From Synchiropus splendidus (taxonomy: Eukaryota > Chordata > Actinopteri > Syngnathiformes > Callionymidae): a stretch of DNA of 64,000 nucleotides. The notes beneath the pieces were generated by a model that saw only the letters and a list, made by a program, of their open reading frames with translations, had not been told where the DNA came from and ran no database searches. The position numbers were made by a program, and so were the translations under genes. This document shows, piece by piece, positions 23,976 to 37,438 of the stretch. Where the stretch lies: NCBI RefSeq assembly GCF_027744825.2, contig NC_071350.1:4154001-4218000 (forward strand). Direction: 5' to 3'. Every line of letters starts with the position of its first letter. The stretch's first letter is position 1.

Positions 23976-25357
23976 CACATTGGTGTCTGTTGCCAACAAT
24001 ATTCAGGGCTGAGTCTGTTCATTGAATCCCAAAGAAGCACCTTCATATAAATCTAAAGAGTGTTGGTAAAAGAGATGTGTTTCTAGGCAATGCCTTGTGT
24101 TGTCAATGCATTAGTATCCCGTTATTCTCTCCCCGCGAACATCGCTTTCTACCCTACCTTCACGCTTCACCAGACGGCGTTGAACTCCTGACACACCTTG
24201 AAAGAGTGGATGGACACGTGTCCAATCTCTTCCAACTCCATTTAAATCCTTTCAAACATCGTCATTCGGCAGGAATAGGTTGTGTGGAGGTATTGAGTCC
24301 TCTCTGCTGAGCCAGAAGGAGAAATAGTTTGTGTGTATTCAAGCTCGAATATACTTACACCATCAGTTGTTTTCCCCTTGAGGGTGCACACGAGAAAATA
24401 GAAGGAACAAGAGAGGAGATGCTCCGAGCAAATTGTGGGAGAAACCTCTGTAACTGCTGTGCTTAATATTTCCAAACCGACTGATAATAGACTTCTCCCA
24501 TGCGTGTAAACATCACATTTACATGGAAATGGCCTCTTTTTGTGTTTAAAACCAGTAGATACGGGTGGGGGATATGCGGCCCTCACCTTATAATCTAGTT
24601 AGGCGCTTCCGAAAAATACAGCGAATAAAACTTCAACATGAATTAGCTATTTAAATGAAGGGAACATTTCCTTTAGGCTCTTCAACTGTTTCAATGGTCC
24701 CTCGTGCAGTACATGTGGTCTACTTTTTATGTGTCCCTGGCACATGAACATCGTCAGACACACTTGATAAAAGTGCATGTTTCTGTTGTTGTCATAACAC
24801 CCACTAACAACAACTTGCCACATTTGTCACTTGGCCATTAGATAAGCCCACATTTCCACCTGAGAAAGACCGTGCGAGATTTCCCTGAGTGTCCCACCTA
24901 TAGTTTGTCATCATTTCAGCACCGCCCCGTGCTCATGTGTTTGCGAATCCTAGGATGGTAGGGGAAGATACCGCCTCCCTTGTTTCTTTTTTGCCGGAAT
25001 GTGTCTCCTCCCCAAACCTTAAGCAATTTCAAAATGAGTTACTTTGCTGAAAAAATGACAACCTATCTTATAAGATTTGCCTCTGCTCAGCTTCTTACCT
25101 CAGTGGTTTGGCTCCGGGAGAATTGACGGCTCAACTATTTACAGTACCTCAGATGCTTGGCCTGCTTTGAACACAAGATCACACTTTTGTGGTCAAATGA
25201 AATAGCCAATCCAAGGAGAGCTTTTCTAGCCAATTCGAGAGCGAGGAAGACACTTCACCTTCATCTTCACCTAACATCCTAGGATTCACACATTTGCGTC
25301 TGGTGCAGCTGCCGCCTGGTCTCACAAGTTCTAGTCCGCCTGGTACTCAATGTACCA

Positions 25358-25490
25358 ATGTTTCCCAATTTTCAGAGCCCAGTATGTAGTGCTCTCAGCT
25401 GAAAAAATGTGAGGTTACGTTGAAATAGTTCTTCAAGGCCAAAGATCATATATTCGAGAGTGCTATCTAGTGGAAATTAGGACACTGACA
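25358..25490. mobile_element. Decayed copy of the palindromic hAT-like MITE family
   Basis: TTTTCAGAGCCCAGTATGTA, ATGTGAGGTTACGTTGAAAT and GAGAGTGCTATCTAGTGG align with the interior of the family. The outer ends are lost, and the left CTCF-like segment is mutated. Confidence 0.55.
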
Positions 25491-27156
25491 TATTGTTTTT
25501 TTTTTTCATTAAAATAGTTTAATGCCAACGATTATAGACCAGAGCATGTCCTTGGAAAGTGGTGTTCTAGTCTAATAGGGGAAGGGAATTGTAAAATCGG
25601 TTCAGAAGGTCCCAATGTCTCACGAGTATATCGAACGGTATTGCTGCACGACTCTTTCTAGCTTGGGGGCAACATTGTCCCTGCAGAAGTGTCACTGGAA
25701 AGCTACAATAACAGCTGGTCCCTGCAGTTGCACTGTAGTCTGCTGTGTAAATGGTATATGAAACAATAAAAGCAAAAACTCACTGATCTGTCTAGTGCAG
25801 TTTGAAATACAGTACTACGACAACTGCATGAGTAGGAGTTACTTTAAGTGGAAGCTACCATGATTGGCCACTTTAAACACTAGCAATAAAACTACAAGAG
25901 CATTCATTCCAAGAGACGAGATGCCGACTTAAAAGGACAAATGATGCACAGTTTAACAAACAGAACAGATACAAAGACATGACGAAGATGAAAAACAAGT
26001 TGAGATGAATGATTTGATTAAAGTTTGACAGATGATTTCATGCACTTAAACAACAGAGATTACAAAGGCACAATCTCAATGTAAAAGAATGTGACAAATT
26101 ATCATGAATATGCATGAAATCCAAAAGTGCTCCTCACAAAGCAGCTTTCCTTTTGTCGAAGTCGCACGTCAATCAGCCTGCCTGTTTTTGCCTCCTAATC
26201 CGTCTGACAGACGGACGAACAAGAACATAAATGAACAGAAGCGGGAGAAAACATCAGCTCCTCAGCAGGGATAATAAAGAATGGGATTCTTTGGGGAAAT
26301 ATCTGCAAAGTATTTTTCATCTCAGCCTGCCGACTTGACAGACAGGCTGCCAAAGTAATACGCCGTATGGATCAGATAAAAAAAGTTAAAGGCATATGAA
26401 GAAAAAAAAATCACACCAGAACCCAGAGTGCCAGAGGGGCAAGTTCATGACCAGATTCTGAAATGTTTAGTGTTAAAAAAACCCCAAACTTTGATTAGTA
26501 ATGTGGAGATTAATTAAAAGACATAATGCAATGGCACTTCTTTATTACTATCTTTGCGACATCACATTATCTAACCTCAAGGTGAGAATTTATTATATTA
26601 TATTTTATCTTTGTTTGATTTCATGGTCAGTAAAAACAATCTTTTCAAGTAAAAATTGTTAAAAAAGTCATTTCAAATCAATTAAAAATTGTAATTATGA
26701 ATTTCATGCTGTTTATCACAAGAGGGACATCAGAAAAGCAGCTTTAATTGTCCGCCAGCTAGTATTAGAATGTAAGTGAATGAGGAGTTTGTGTAACCAC
26801 AGAACACTCCTGAAGACAACCTTGCATGTAGTGGAAAGCAAAACAATCCGAAAAGTAAGCACTGGCGACAAACAGTCCATTCACTAACCCACTTTACGTG
26901 TGTTGATTTTTCTTTCTCAGGGTGAATTATTTCACAAACTACAAATATGAGAGGGAAAGAAAGTATTCATTTATTTTTATTTATTTTTCAGTGAAGAGAT
27001 CTGAGGAACCCACAATTTGTGAAGCTCAGGAGCCCCCACACCTTCCTATCTCCATCCAACATATTCCCTGTCCCCCCTCCCCTGCATGTCCAAACCAGTA
27101 CAGCGTAACTAACTTTGTCTCTCAGCTTTTTTTACATGAGCTGTCCCTCTGACGTA
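25491..27156. other. Non-coding stretch
   Basis: AT-rich sequence without recognisable exons, RNA genes or transposon ends. Confidence 0.45.
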
Positions 27157-27883
27157 CAGTGGTACCTCGGTTTTCAAACGTCTCGGACTTGAGTTGAGTT
27201 CGAACAAAAATTTTTAGATTTTTTTGCTTCGGATTTCAAACAAAAATCCAGCACTCGAACACCCCCGAAAAAAGCCGGAAAAAAACATAATGTGCACGGA
27301 CCAATCAGCTGACCCACAATGCGCTTTGTTATTGTGTATAACTCAGACTGTATGCAGACGTGTCCCGCTACATTTACTGACTGTTTTTTCTTCATATTGA
27401 GGTGTAAAACCTTTCATGTCTCCACACTGGACCATGGTCGAGTGTCACAGGAGAGGTGCTCGCTCTCCACACCTCCGAGGCTGGAGCGCTCACTCCAGGG
27501 TTTGATGTCCTGTTGTGGGCTGGAGCTGGGACAGGGATGAGGCGAGTCTGGGACAGAGCGTTACTTGGTTTATGACTTTGTCACAGCCAAACTGCACAGA
27601 AGCGCACATTCAGAGCTGGACACGCACCGGGCACCTCTTCACTTCTGGAGAGACGTCACTCACTCTGCAACCCCTCCCACATGCAGCGGCCACACACATA
27701 GAGGAACAGTGCACCTGCAGCAGACACTCTACATTCACTCCTACAAAAGCCTATTTTAAGGCTTGGAACGCATGATTTCTTTTTCCATTCATTGTAATGG
27801 GAAAAATCGATTCAGGTTTCAAACAAATCGCTTCTTGAACGGCTGTCTGGAACGGATTGTGGTCGAGAACCGAGGTACCACTG
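27157..27883 (+). mobile_element. pogo/Tigger-like non-autonomous element, copy 1 (727 bp)
   Basis: Seen: the left end CAGTGGTACCTCGGTTTTCA and the right end, reverse complement CAGTGGTACCTCGGTTCTCG, are terminal inverted repeats. Both sides are flanked by TA (27155-27156 and 27884-27885). A second copy at 62706-63241 is in opposite orientation. The frame common to both (for example HFWRDVTHSATPPTCSGH) reflects shared element sequence, not a gene. Known: CAGTGGTACCTCGG ends with TA duplications fit the pogo/Tigger branch of Tc1/mariner. No DDE transposase is present. Confidence 0.8.
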
Positions 27884-27885
27884 TA

Positions 27886-28924
27886 CTTGTTTCTAGTCTG
27901 GTCTCTCCTCGTCAGTCCCAATGAAAACCAGAGCATTTTCAACTCAGACTCTTCAAACTTTGCATCTTGTTACAGGCATCACTAATGTCCCCTTTCACTT
28001 TAGCTGGTGCTCCTCTATCACAGATCACACCTGACAGTCCTCTCCACCACTTGAATGCTGGAACTCATCTGTTTTCAAAACATCCTTGCATTTTCATCCT
28101 CCTGTATCTATTTCATTTTAACACTTGCATTCAGTCTTGCTTCTACTGAGTGTCTCTCCAACTCTTACCTCCACCACACCAGTATCAAGGTAATATGGGC
28201 GCAAAATGGATTTTGGAGTTGGCGATAAATTTGAGTATAAATTTGAAGTCGCAAAGAAAAGTATTCTAGGAGTTGAGCACTTCAAGAGTTTGATTTCATA
28301 TTGTTGAAGATGTTTTTTTCTGAAATTTAAAAATTAACACAGACAAGTCCTCATAGTATTTTTCGCACGTGTACAAATCCACTGATGCAAGTGCACAAAT
28401 CATGGTCTGTGTGGGCTCTTGCTTTTGCTCCTCCTGGTCTGAGACAGTGATCGGCTGACTTTGTGGGAGCTTTGTAACTGTATGTGGTTGAGTGTGAGCG
28501 CATGACACCGAGCGAGCAGCAGGAGGTTGGGCGTGCGCATATGCATATTTTGAGTGTACTATCACCAAGGCACATTTGTACGAGTCGGTGGCAGAGATCT
28601 AGCTCCATGAGATATTGGATGCAAAACGAACTTGAACACTCGCAGGTCTGTGGGGTGGGGTCTGTTAGAAAATGACAGCCACTCTGGCCAATCAGAGTTC
28701 TTGCTCTTACACCGCCTCAGAGTGCGCCAAATCTGACAAAACCAGCCACTTCGCCACAACACTGGGTGAATCGAGGTGTTACAAACCTGAATTTCTTCTG
28801 TTTGTGAAGTCAATATGCGTACTGGTCGCTGTATGTGCAATGTTAGCATATGTATAGTTACACATGCTCAAATTTATAGGCACATCTGTGACTACAAATC
28901 CATTTTGCACCCACTTTACGCTCA
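27886..28924. other. Non-coding stretch
   Basis: No supported gene. Short overlapping frames on both strands between 28296 and 28857 match nothing I recognise. Part may be decayed LINE sequence lying 3' of the reverse-transcriptase fragment at 28925-29160. Confidence 0.4.
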
Positions 28925-29160
28925 TACTCCAGGTCCCCCTCTAACGCATCTTTACTCTCACAAGATATCACTATATTGTCAGCAAACATCATAGTCCAGG
29001 GTGACTCCTCCATAACCTCCTCTGTCAGTCGGTCCGTAACAATAGGAAAGAGTGGGATCAGTGCTGATCTCGCCTTGAAGCCCGACACCATTATGTCATT
29101 CTCCCATACTGTAGCCCCAATAATTCACATCAAACAGTCAATATACCGCCAGGTACTTAG
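28925..29160 (-). pseudogene. Reverse-transcriptase fragment of an RTE-like LINE
   Basis: Seen: the minus strand reads TDRLTEEVMEESPWTMMFAD followed by NIVIS. This matches the block of non-LTR reverse transcriptases usually written MDRLTDEV..ESPWTMMFADDIVI, which contains the catalytic FADD box; here the second Asp is Asn (FADN), and the preceding segment GLxQGSALSPF has decayed to GFKARSALIPL. Nothing upstream or downstream keeps a long frame. Known: such reverse transcriptases belong to LINEs of the RTE or a related clade. Only the palm core, about 60 codons, survives, so this is a dead fragment. The clade is less certain than the enzyme type. Confidence 0.7.
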
Positions 29161-31989
29161 TATGCTCTGTCAAACCTGACTGTAGGACTGGAACCAAACA
29201 CAACAAACCTTCTGTCTCACCTCTCATTTAAGATAACACTTAATTTCACACTGACAGATGCTGAGGTGCAGTCACACAACAACAGTGGTGGATTTTTCAA
29301 GAGAAATGCTGCATCCAACCTACTTTAGTGTGCCTCACTTTGAGTCACTTTATTCTGCACCACTTCTCTATTTTCCTATTGTCTTTCTGACCTATGTTGT
29401 GGAACTCTCTGGGTAGTGACCGAAAGAATGGGGTTTTAGCAGCAAGTGAACCACAGCTTCTTACTTCTGCGTGACAGAAGGAGTGACTAACTGATCCAGA
29501 AGGACCTTGGTAACATAGTGGCTCCAGAATGATTTTGATGGGACACTCGTCAGTTTTGGTTGCAATGGTACTTAAAGTAATGACATTATAAATTGTCACT
29601 TTTGCAAGTCAATGAAAGTAGTTCTGTAATGTGGCCTAAATCGACTAGTCTGCCTTCTTTCCATCTAGAAAGATGTATATTGAGTGAATAAAGTTGTTCT
29701 ATTTGCCTGCAACCATCAGTTTGTAGTTGACTAGAAACTCTTGGAGGAAGGTACAGTATACTCCTCAATCCTTTTCTCAAAACACATGTACAAAAGGATT
29801 GAGTTTAGGGGTTATGGGTAGAATGTCAGGATGGGATGAACTTTGCCAAAACCCTTTCTTAAGAAGTGGTTTTGCTGCTGAACCACCATCTTAGGCAGGT
29901 CGTTCTCCAGAGCTGAACAACATCCAGCAGGTGATGTGAAGGTCTGCTTCACTGTCCTCCAGTTTGTCCCTGAGCACGACGGATGGTTTTAAAAGGATGC
30001 TGACAGTGCTGTCAGCAGCCTTCATATGTGTGAAGAATCATTGGAGCACACACGAAGTCTGGCTCAGGTGTCATCTTAATTTAAATTGTGGACCACAGCC
30101 AGGGAAGCTGACTCACACCATAGCCACGGTTGACATGAAATGGACCAAATGGATAATGCAAACTACGAACCTATTAAAATTCATTCATGAGACCCACAAA
30201 GGATCATGGGATGAACAGCACTCGGCACTGGACCAGTAACGGCAATGATGGATTTTTTTGGAGCCACACATTTTAATTTTGATGCAAAGCTTCTCATCAA
30301 GTATGTGAGATTTGATGAAGATCCTGATGAAAAGTTTATCGGCCCATTTAACACAAACTAACCCTTCACAGCTAATTCTTTTCTTGTGAGCAGAAAACAA
30401 AGGGTGATGACATCCCACTCTTTCATTAAACCGAAAGGAAAATAAAAAAGTCTGGCCTTCAACGTCAAAACAGTTCAGACAAAAAGACAACACAAGGATA
30501 AAAGTTTGCGTGATCCCGAACGTCTCGTCTGTGATAGATTTCAATTTTGGCAGCAGAGTAAGCCATTATACTCGGAGACAAACTTTATTAAACTAACTAA
30601 AAGACTTTTGACATCGGTATTGGCAGCCGTCTGCGGACTACGAGTCAAACTGATTCTCTAAATTGAATACAACTCAATAATCATACGTCTCTGAGAGTGA
30701 ATAATGGAATTTAATAGGATTGTATGTCAAAATGGGTTTGGCTGGGTTCCTCACCCATAATATTATAAGTGAATGCTTTCAGATATTAGCCGGTAAACAT
30801 TTTACTGCTCCTTACCGTGATTTATGTAAAGAATGTCTCGGCTCAGGAAAGACACAGGGCTTCCTCTTCATCTGAAGCAATATATTTATCATACACAAAC
30901 TACTCTGACGTGTCACCACGACATTTGCCTTTTAGTCCCACAACTATCAAACACATCCTCCTTTGCAATAGACTTGAACAGTGTATAGTGTATACAAGTG
31001 TATATACTTCAGAGCAAACATGAAAAACAGCAGTGTCTGACCCTATCTCAGCCCTATTCAACATCAGTGAGAGTTCGACTTTAGTCCACAGTTAGAATAC
31101 CGGTTCTGACCACACAACCAGACATAATAAGTGCTGAACATTTTTGTCTTTCAAAAGGACATTCTCTTCTCTTCTCATAGATGGCGCTACAAGCCCTGTA
31201 CTGTACAGTATGTCCCCATGATGTGAGCACATATTTTTTTTGAACACATCAACTGGAAATAGATCTGAGGAAAAGCTGGTTCCGGTCCCTCACCAAGGAT
31301 CTGTTTGCCTGAATGAGTGAATGACCTCTTCAGGAATATGTGACCTGATCACACCATTCATTGTGTTGTCAGTATGGAGCTATCACCGCTGACATAACAA
31401 CAGAAATGGGTCTGAGTGTCATTATGAAGGTCCGCCACTGTTGCCTTTACTGTTTTAGTATTCACAGTATGAAACGAAATGCTGAAGAATTATATACAAG
31501 CATTTTCTAAAAGAAGTTATTCAAAAAAGAAGCACTGGCAGATGGTACACCCACAGTCGCTCTGCCAAACGTGGTGACTGCAGATGTTTTTCAGCGCACA
31601 AGGTTGAGTTGGATGGACAGTGTAAAGTGGGCATATGACAATGAGGCAGATGTCACCTTCAGTTTGGTTTCTGAGATTTCAATTTCACTGGCCAAAGCAC
31701 GAGGACACCAGGTAACCTTGAAACACAAACAGTCACGGTGCAGTCCTTAGTACCCACCATATTTTCATCCAACAGACAAACCATCACACTCAACATATCT
31801 ATGTCATATCCTGGGAGAAACATTGCCTCGTGAAATAAGCTTGATAAACAAGACAAATAACAATAACAATAATAATAATATTAATCCCAAACCACCAAAC
31901 TACAAGACGTGGTCTACCAGTGTGAAGTTTTTTTTTTTGGACCTTAAAAAAAAAACAAAAAACAAAACTGAAAATGGAATATACAGCGA
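29161..31989. other. Non-coding stretch
   Basis: No exon, RNA gene or intact transposon recognised. Open frames of 60-119 codons exist on both strands but have no family similarity that I can see. Confidence 0.45.
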
Positions 31990-32212
31990 GGGCCACACGA
32001 CAGCCTAGTGGTTAGTTAGTGCAGGTTCAACTACAGGCCTGCATGGATCCACGTGTGAGTGGATTTTCTCCAGGTTCTCTGGTTTCCTCCCACGGTCCAA
32101 ACACATGCTCATTTGGGGTTTAGGTTAACTGAGTACATTGCCCATACATGTGAATGTGTTAGCAAATAGTCGTCTATATGTGTGTTACCCTGTGATGAAC
32201 TGGCCACTTGAT
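31990..32212 (+). repeat. Common dispersed teleost repeat, second copy
   Basis: GGTTTCCTCCCACGGTCCAA, AACACATGCTCATTTGGGGT, ATTGCCCATACATGTGAATG and CCCTGTGATGAACTGGCC follow in order the same fish repeat as at 23715-23975, in the opposite orientation. The 5' part (CCTAGTGGTTAG, GCAGGTTCAA) faintly recalls tRNA-type A and B boxes, so a SINE-like origin is conceivable, but decay prevents a firm call. Confidence 0.55.
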
Positions 32213-35200
32213 GTACCCAACCGTATCGAAGCTGTATGCGGAATATATAGCAAGCCGTACATTTGCACCAATATCATGCTAAAGCAACATATGCACAAAG
32301 TGATTTTAACAGAAAACAGCTGTTAATCCTAAAAAGAATTACAGTAAAATGTAGTCGTCGACTAAGTTAAAATCACATATGTAATGATAATATATGCTGC
32401 TGTATTTAACCAATACATTAGAAATTAATATTACTAATAATACGTGTTTTACATATGAGTATTGGTGAGGTTGCAGGTCAACTATCCATCGGCATCAACT
32501 GGATTTACGACACTGTGGAGAAAAGCATGGTAAAATCGAAATATACTCTGCGCTCTATTTTGGTTTGAGGATGCACAATTTAGCGGAATTATACCAGTGA
32601 TCTGAAAAAAGAAATAATGATCCGGTGCAGATTGGAAACATAACTACACATCGCTGGTTTACAATTTCAATTTCATGGATCATTGGGCAAACCGTTGAGA
32701 GATAAAATATCACGGCTCCATCGACAGTCCGTGTCTGTTCACGGCAAGTGGTGACCCTGACGGTCAACATCTTGTAGTTCTAATTGAATTAAAAGAGACC
32801 GTCCGAGGTGTATTTCTTTTTTTCATCTTCACTGAAACCTTCCCGCTGCCTCCAACCTCCCATGCTTGGATGTAATGCGATGAGTTAGATTTTGCTGATC
32901 TGCCTTATGATGGGTCACTGGTAAGATCCTTCCGCAGAATAGCTCAAGTTAATGCCATAGTCTCTTTATTCAGCAGTGCATAACTGAAAAGTTACATTCA
33001 CTTATGTAAAGAAACACCAGGTATAGAAAAACAACAACACCAAGACTACAAATGATGTGCCATGTCGAGCTGTGGCTCTTACCTCATCCTCCCAGAAGGG
33101 ATCTCCCAAAGGGATTAATATAGTTGCCTGTCTGCTAGAGCTCAAAGGGCAGACAGACATGAGCCAAGCGAAATGTCACATTAAACATTCTTCCCATTGC
33201 AATACTTGTATATTATATATTTTTTCATATAAACGTTTGTGTTGTTTGTGTAGTTCCGCATTCATGCATGTCTTGTCATGAGAAGCAAAGATGAAATTTC
33301 CAGTTCCCTGTCCTTGAACTAGTCTGCTGACAATGCAAGCAAGCTTCTCCCTTGTGGCCATGTGTCCCACTGGCCAACATGAGGGCAGACTTGGTCTGTG
33401 TTCAAGCTGGAGACTTCGTCGAGTGGGAAGTATGTCAAGTTGATAAATTGATTCATATGGAAACGCCCCAATATTCACAGGTATATGACCTTGAACAACG
33501 CGATGGAATGGTCCGTGTACCAAGACTGGTGAAAACTTTAATATGAAGAAAAAAAAGAAATGCACGCGGGAGTGCACACAATTTGAAAGGCAGAATTACA
33601 TGTGTTGTCCACTTAAGTTTGAGGCATTTAATTTATGGCACACATTTGCTAGTAGCAGTGACTGAGTCAGGCTATTTTGAATTTGTGTCTATTTTGTAAC
33701 CTTTCAAATGTCAGGGACACCAACGTGTGTAATGAGAATGATACATTGAAACAACGGAAGAAGATACAATTTACATCCTTGCTTCAAAACGTTTTATGTT
33801 TTCAACCACCCAAAGCCTCTGGTGGACTAATCGAAGGTTGTTACCTGCTGAGCGTCAACAGTCACTGGTGTGAGTCAACCGTTTGAACTGCGTGTTGTTG
33901 ATGACGGTGCGTGACATTTCTACACAGTGACACATTTAAGACCAACTACTACTGTAGCTTTCAGCCTCACAGATGGCTCAATGGCTTTATAAACTAATGC
34001 CTACAATGCTCTTGGATACATTTCACATGTCTCTCCAAACAATGCAAACCATGATTTAAACAGGCGTGACCCCAAGGCTTGTTTTCGTTGGTAATCTTAG
34101 TATGGTTCAGCGCACAATGTAGCATTTAGAATACACAAATGAGGGTCCATGTAATTCAGCTCCCACAGTATGAGTCATTTTCAAAATATATACGTCTTCT
34201 CGTCCCTCTATTAGTGATCGACCGCTTGGATGGACTGTGGCCCGAGGGTCATCTGTGTCTCATTGGCGGTGCACAGCAGAGACTGACTCAACGGAAGAAA
34301 GAGGCCGCTGGGATGTGTTGTCTTGGCCAGACAGTCACAAAGTATTGACGAACATGAAGGGCTTCAGTGAAGCGTCAATGCAGGTGCAGTTTTTGAAACA
34401 GGCTGTTAAGAACTAAGGAGCAGGCTCCTAGAAAACATTCAGCATAATAATCGGAAGAGTAAACATTAAACATTCAGCACGGAAAACAATGCTAAAAGTT
34501 GCTTCACTAACACACACTTTGAAAAACTGAAGCCAATCTGACTCGACATGAGGTCTCCATTCCCATTCAACTTGCTTCAAAACACTGAAATAGGGCAGAA
34601 AAAATATGCCAAAGCCTGATAATTAGGAGAATTGCAGGGTGCAGATTGCACCCACAGTTTAACACAGTGGTGCCAGCAATAATGATCATATGCTCAAAGG
34701 CGCTTCTCTCCTGCATTCAGCTCATGAACATTCTGAAAGGTAACAGATATATATTATAGATATTTGTGCATCTCAGGTAGATTATCATTGACGGTTAAAT
34801 GTGGGTGAAGGATTCATTGTCATTTCTTTTCTCTTCAGGGAATTGTGTGGTAATGTGAGCAATCGTTTCCAGCCTATTCCTTTTTTTTTTGCCTCTGTCT
34901 TTTATCTTGATACATGGGTGTTGCAACTTGCAATGCGGAACACTTCTTCGTCCCCAGACGCAGAAGTCAATGTGACAATAGTCAATATTTGATTCCTTAA
35001 GGGTGAGAATGTGTGAGAGCTTTGCAAATCAGTATATTCACTCAGGCGCTATCTGGAAAAGTTTAGTGTGCTCTCTGGCTAGTCAGCTGCACCACTGTGC
35101 CTATCTTCGATGTGCTCATGTGTGCAGGGGAAAGAGGTCGGCAGGGGGTGTTCTGGGCAACCAGGCACAAGCTGGCGCAGTTATGGGCCTGATCCTCGCT

Positions 35201-37356
35201 CTTCCTCTTCTTCCCAGCCTTCAGATGCTCTACCCAAGTTCAGAACAAGTTTGAAAGTGGCTGATAGTGCGGCATGCATGTTTGCAAGATCATAGCCTGG
35301 CAGCCTGAAGCTAATGGAGGTCGACCATGGCAGTGGCTCAGTTTGGGCATCCCATTGCTGAAAGCACTTCAAGTGTCTCCTCTGGTTCTCCCCCAGTGGC
35401 TTGCTGTGTACTTTCCTACCACCTGATGCTCCCCTTAATCCAGAGATTGAGGCTTCATGGCCAATTGAAGGAATGAGCTGCACTATATACATGTGGTGCA
35501 GTGCTCCACGCCAGATGGATGGCAGTACTGTATATTGAGTTTTCCCCATTCTAGGCTGAGCCACAGCCAGAATATTCCAGAGCTCAAAAATGTGCTACCT
35601 TGGTTACCTCGCATATTTGTCATGACTGTATTTGCTTACTCACTCCATTCCTGTACCTGCAACCACCACTGCTGCCTGTGCTGGTGGATATCACGGCTTG
35701 ACTTGAATGACCAGCACCCAGTAACACCCACATCCAAATCATTGCTCTCCCAGTTTTGGGTCTTCTCCGTCAGAACTTTGGTTGGATTTTGGCAATGGAG
35801 TGGATTGGACTTTGACATTGTCGGGGACAAAAGTTTGTCTGAAATGTGCTGTATGTATGATATACAAACTGGACAGGGATGCAAAATATCATTGAATTTT
35901 AAACTACATTTATAGCTTGAGAATAATAAAGGCTAGATGTATTGAAGTCACATGAGCATCTGGGAGATGAGGTTTTATTGAGCTCCTTGACAATGTTTCT
36001 TTGTGTTACAGTTAATCTCTTCCACTCAAATACATGAAAAGTTTTAGGAAATATAACAAAAAAAGTGCCACTTAAATATGTATTTTTATTTCAACATCTG
36101 TTGTTGAAGGTAAGCAGTCATTTACCCTTGAAGCGCTCTGCTTCTAAAGAAGTGTCTGGTGTCCAGTCCTCTTTTCTTTGTGCTGCTTCAAATCTATATT
36201 GTCAAGCATACACACATGTTTGTCTTTCAATATAACACTCATGCTCCCTAAACATAACCATCCAAAACAAACCAAACATAAACCGATTCATAACAACCAA
36301 GTTAGTTTTAACCATCATAATGAGTCAAATAGTTTTGCCTATTAGACAAAAAGCAGAATCTTTAAGTTATAGTTACCTAGTACACATTTTGTGCATAGAA
36401 CACATACAGTTACATTAGAAGAATACATTTCATGTTCATAACTTCCCTGCCAAATGACTGCATTGTCACAGTTCAAATAAATATTGGAATGCTCCTTCCT
36501 CACATGTGAGAAGGCAGCATTTTATGTCAAAAGCACCATCAGCTGTGAAATGCCGGATCTTAAAGAGGCATCCGCCTGCCTCATCTGAATGTTCACCCCA
36601 GAGATTAGTATGTTTGGCCACCACTGCTGCCGCTGACCCTGAAACCTCGGTGACAGATGAGTGTTTGGTACACTGAGCACACGTTGATAATGCTCATTAA
36701 TTTTCATCCGTGCTTCTTTGACTCCTTGACTTCCATTTTTAATTGGAAAGGCAATGAATCTCAGGTGACTTGAACATTTTGTTTTGGAGTGTCGAGATGG
36801 AGCCGAACTGCTCATCTGGGAAATTGAGTGCAGAAAACAGTCGAGTAATTTTGAGGTTTCAATTTGCTGTCTGATCAAGACGTTAAAAAAGTTTTATATC
36901 TAGTGCAGTGTTTTACTGTCCCAAATAGTCACATTTGACTGCTACATGATCCCTATAAAAAGTAATATTGTTTCATCTGTAAAATGCATTGCTTTTGTTT
37001 CCTAGTATAACTATAAGCAGCTGTTATTGAGCACAAGTTCAGGAGCCTAGAAATCATTGCAAAAAGATGAAGAAACACCCCCAAATTCAGTAACATACCT
37101 TCATGAATCAGGCCAGCAAACCCAGCCTCCATTTGGTGTGTACAATTGCCTGGAAATAAAAGAACAATAATGCAATCTGTGCTATGTTGGAGACTGAATT
37201 TCAAGTTCACCTCAGTCCAATAGCCTATTTGTGCTTTGGTTGCTGCTTCGGCAGCTCTGTGGTTTGTGTTCTGTAAACAAGTGTTTTTCCCCCAGAGACA
37301 AGAGGGCGTTCCTATCTTCCATTAAAAAAAACAAACAAACTCTGATGCTGCATTCC
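32213..37356. other. Non-coding stretch
   Basis: About 5 kb without a supported gene. The longest frame (35493-35915, 140 codons) is cysteine- and tryptophan-rich but matches no family I know, and the opposite strand is also open there. No transposon ends recognised. Confidence 0.45.
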
Positions 37357-37438
37357 AAATAAAATAAAATAAAATAAAATAAAATAAAATAAAATAAAAT
37401 AAAATAAAATAAAATAAAATAAAATAAAATAAAATAAA
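37357..37438. repeat. (AAAAT)n microsatellite
   Basis: About 16 AAAAT units in a nearly perfect run. Confidence 0.95.

Noticed and set aside
27565..27759. A 64-codon frame found nearly identical at 62830-63024, suggesting a conserved gene pair
   Set aside because: Both lie inside copies of the same pogo/Tigger-like element; the likeness is transposon sequence, not a gene.
35493..35915. 140-codon Cys/Trp-rich open frame
   Set aside because: No family similarity recognised and the opposite strand is open as well; no splice or promoter support.
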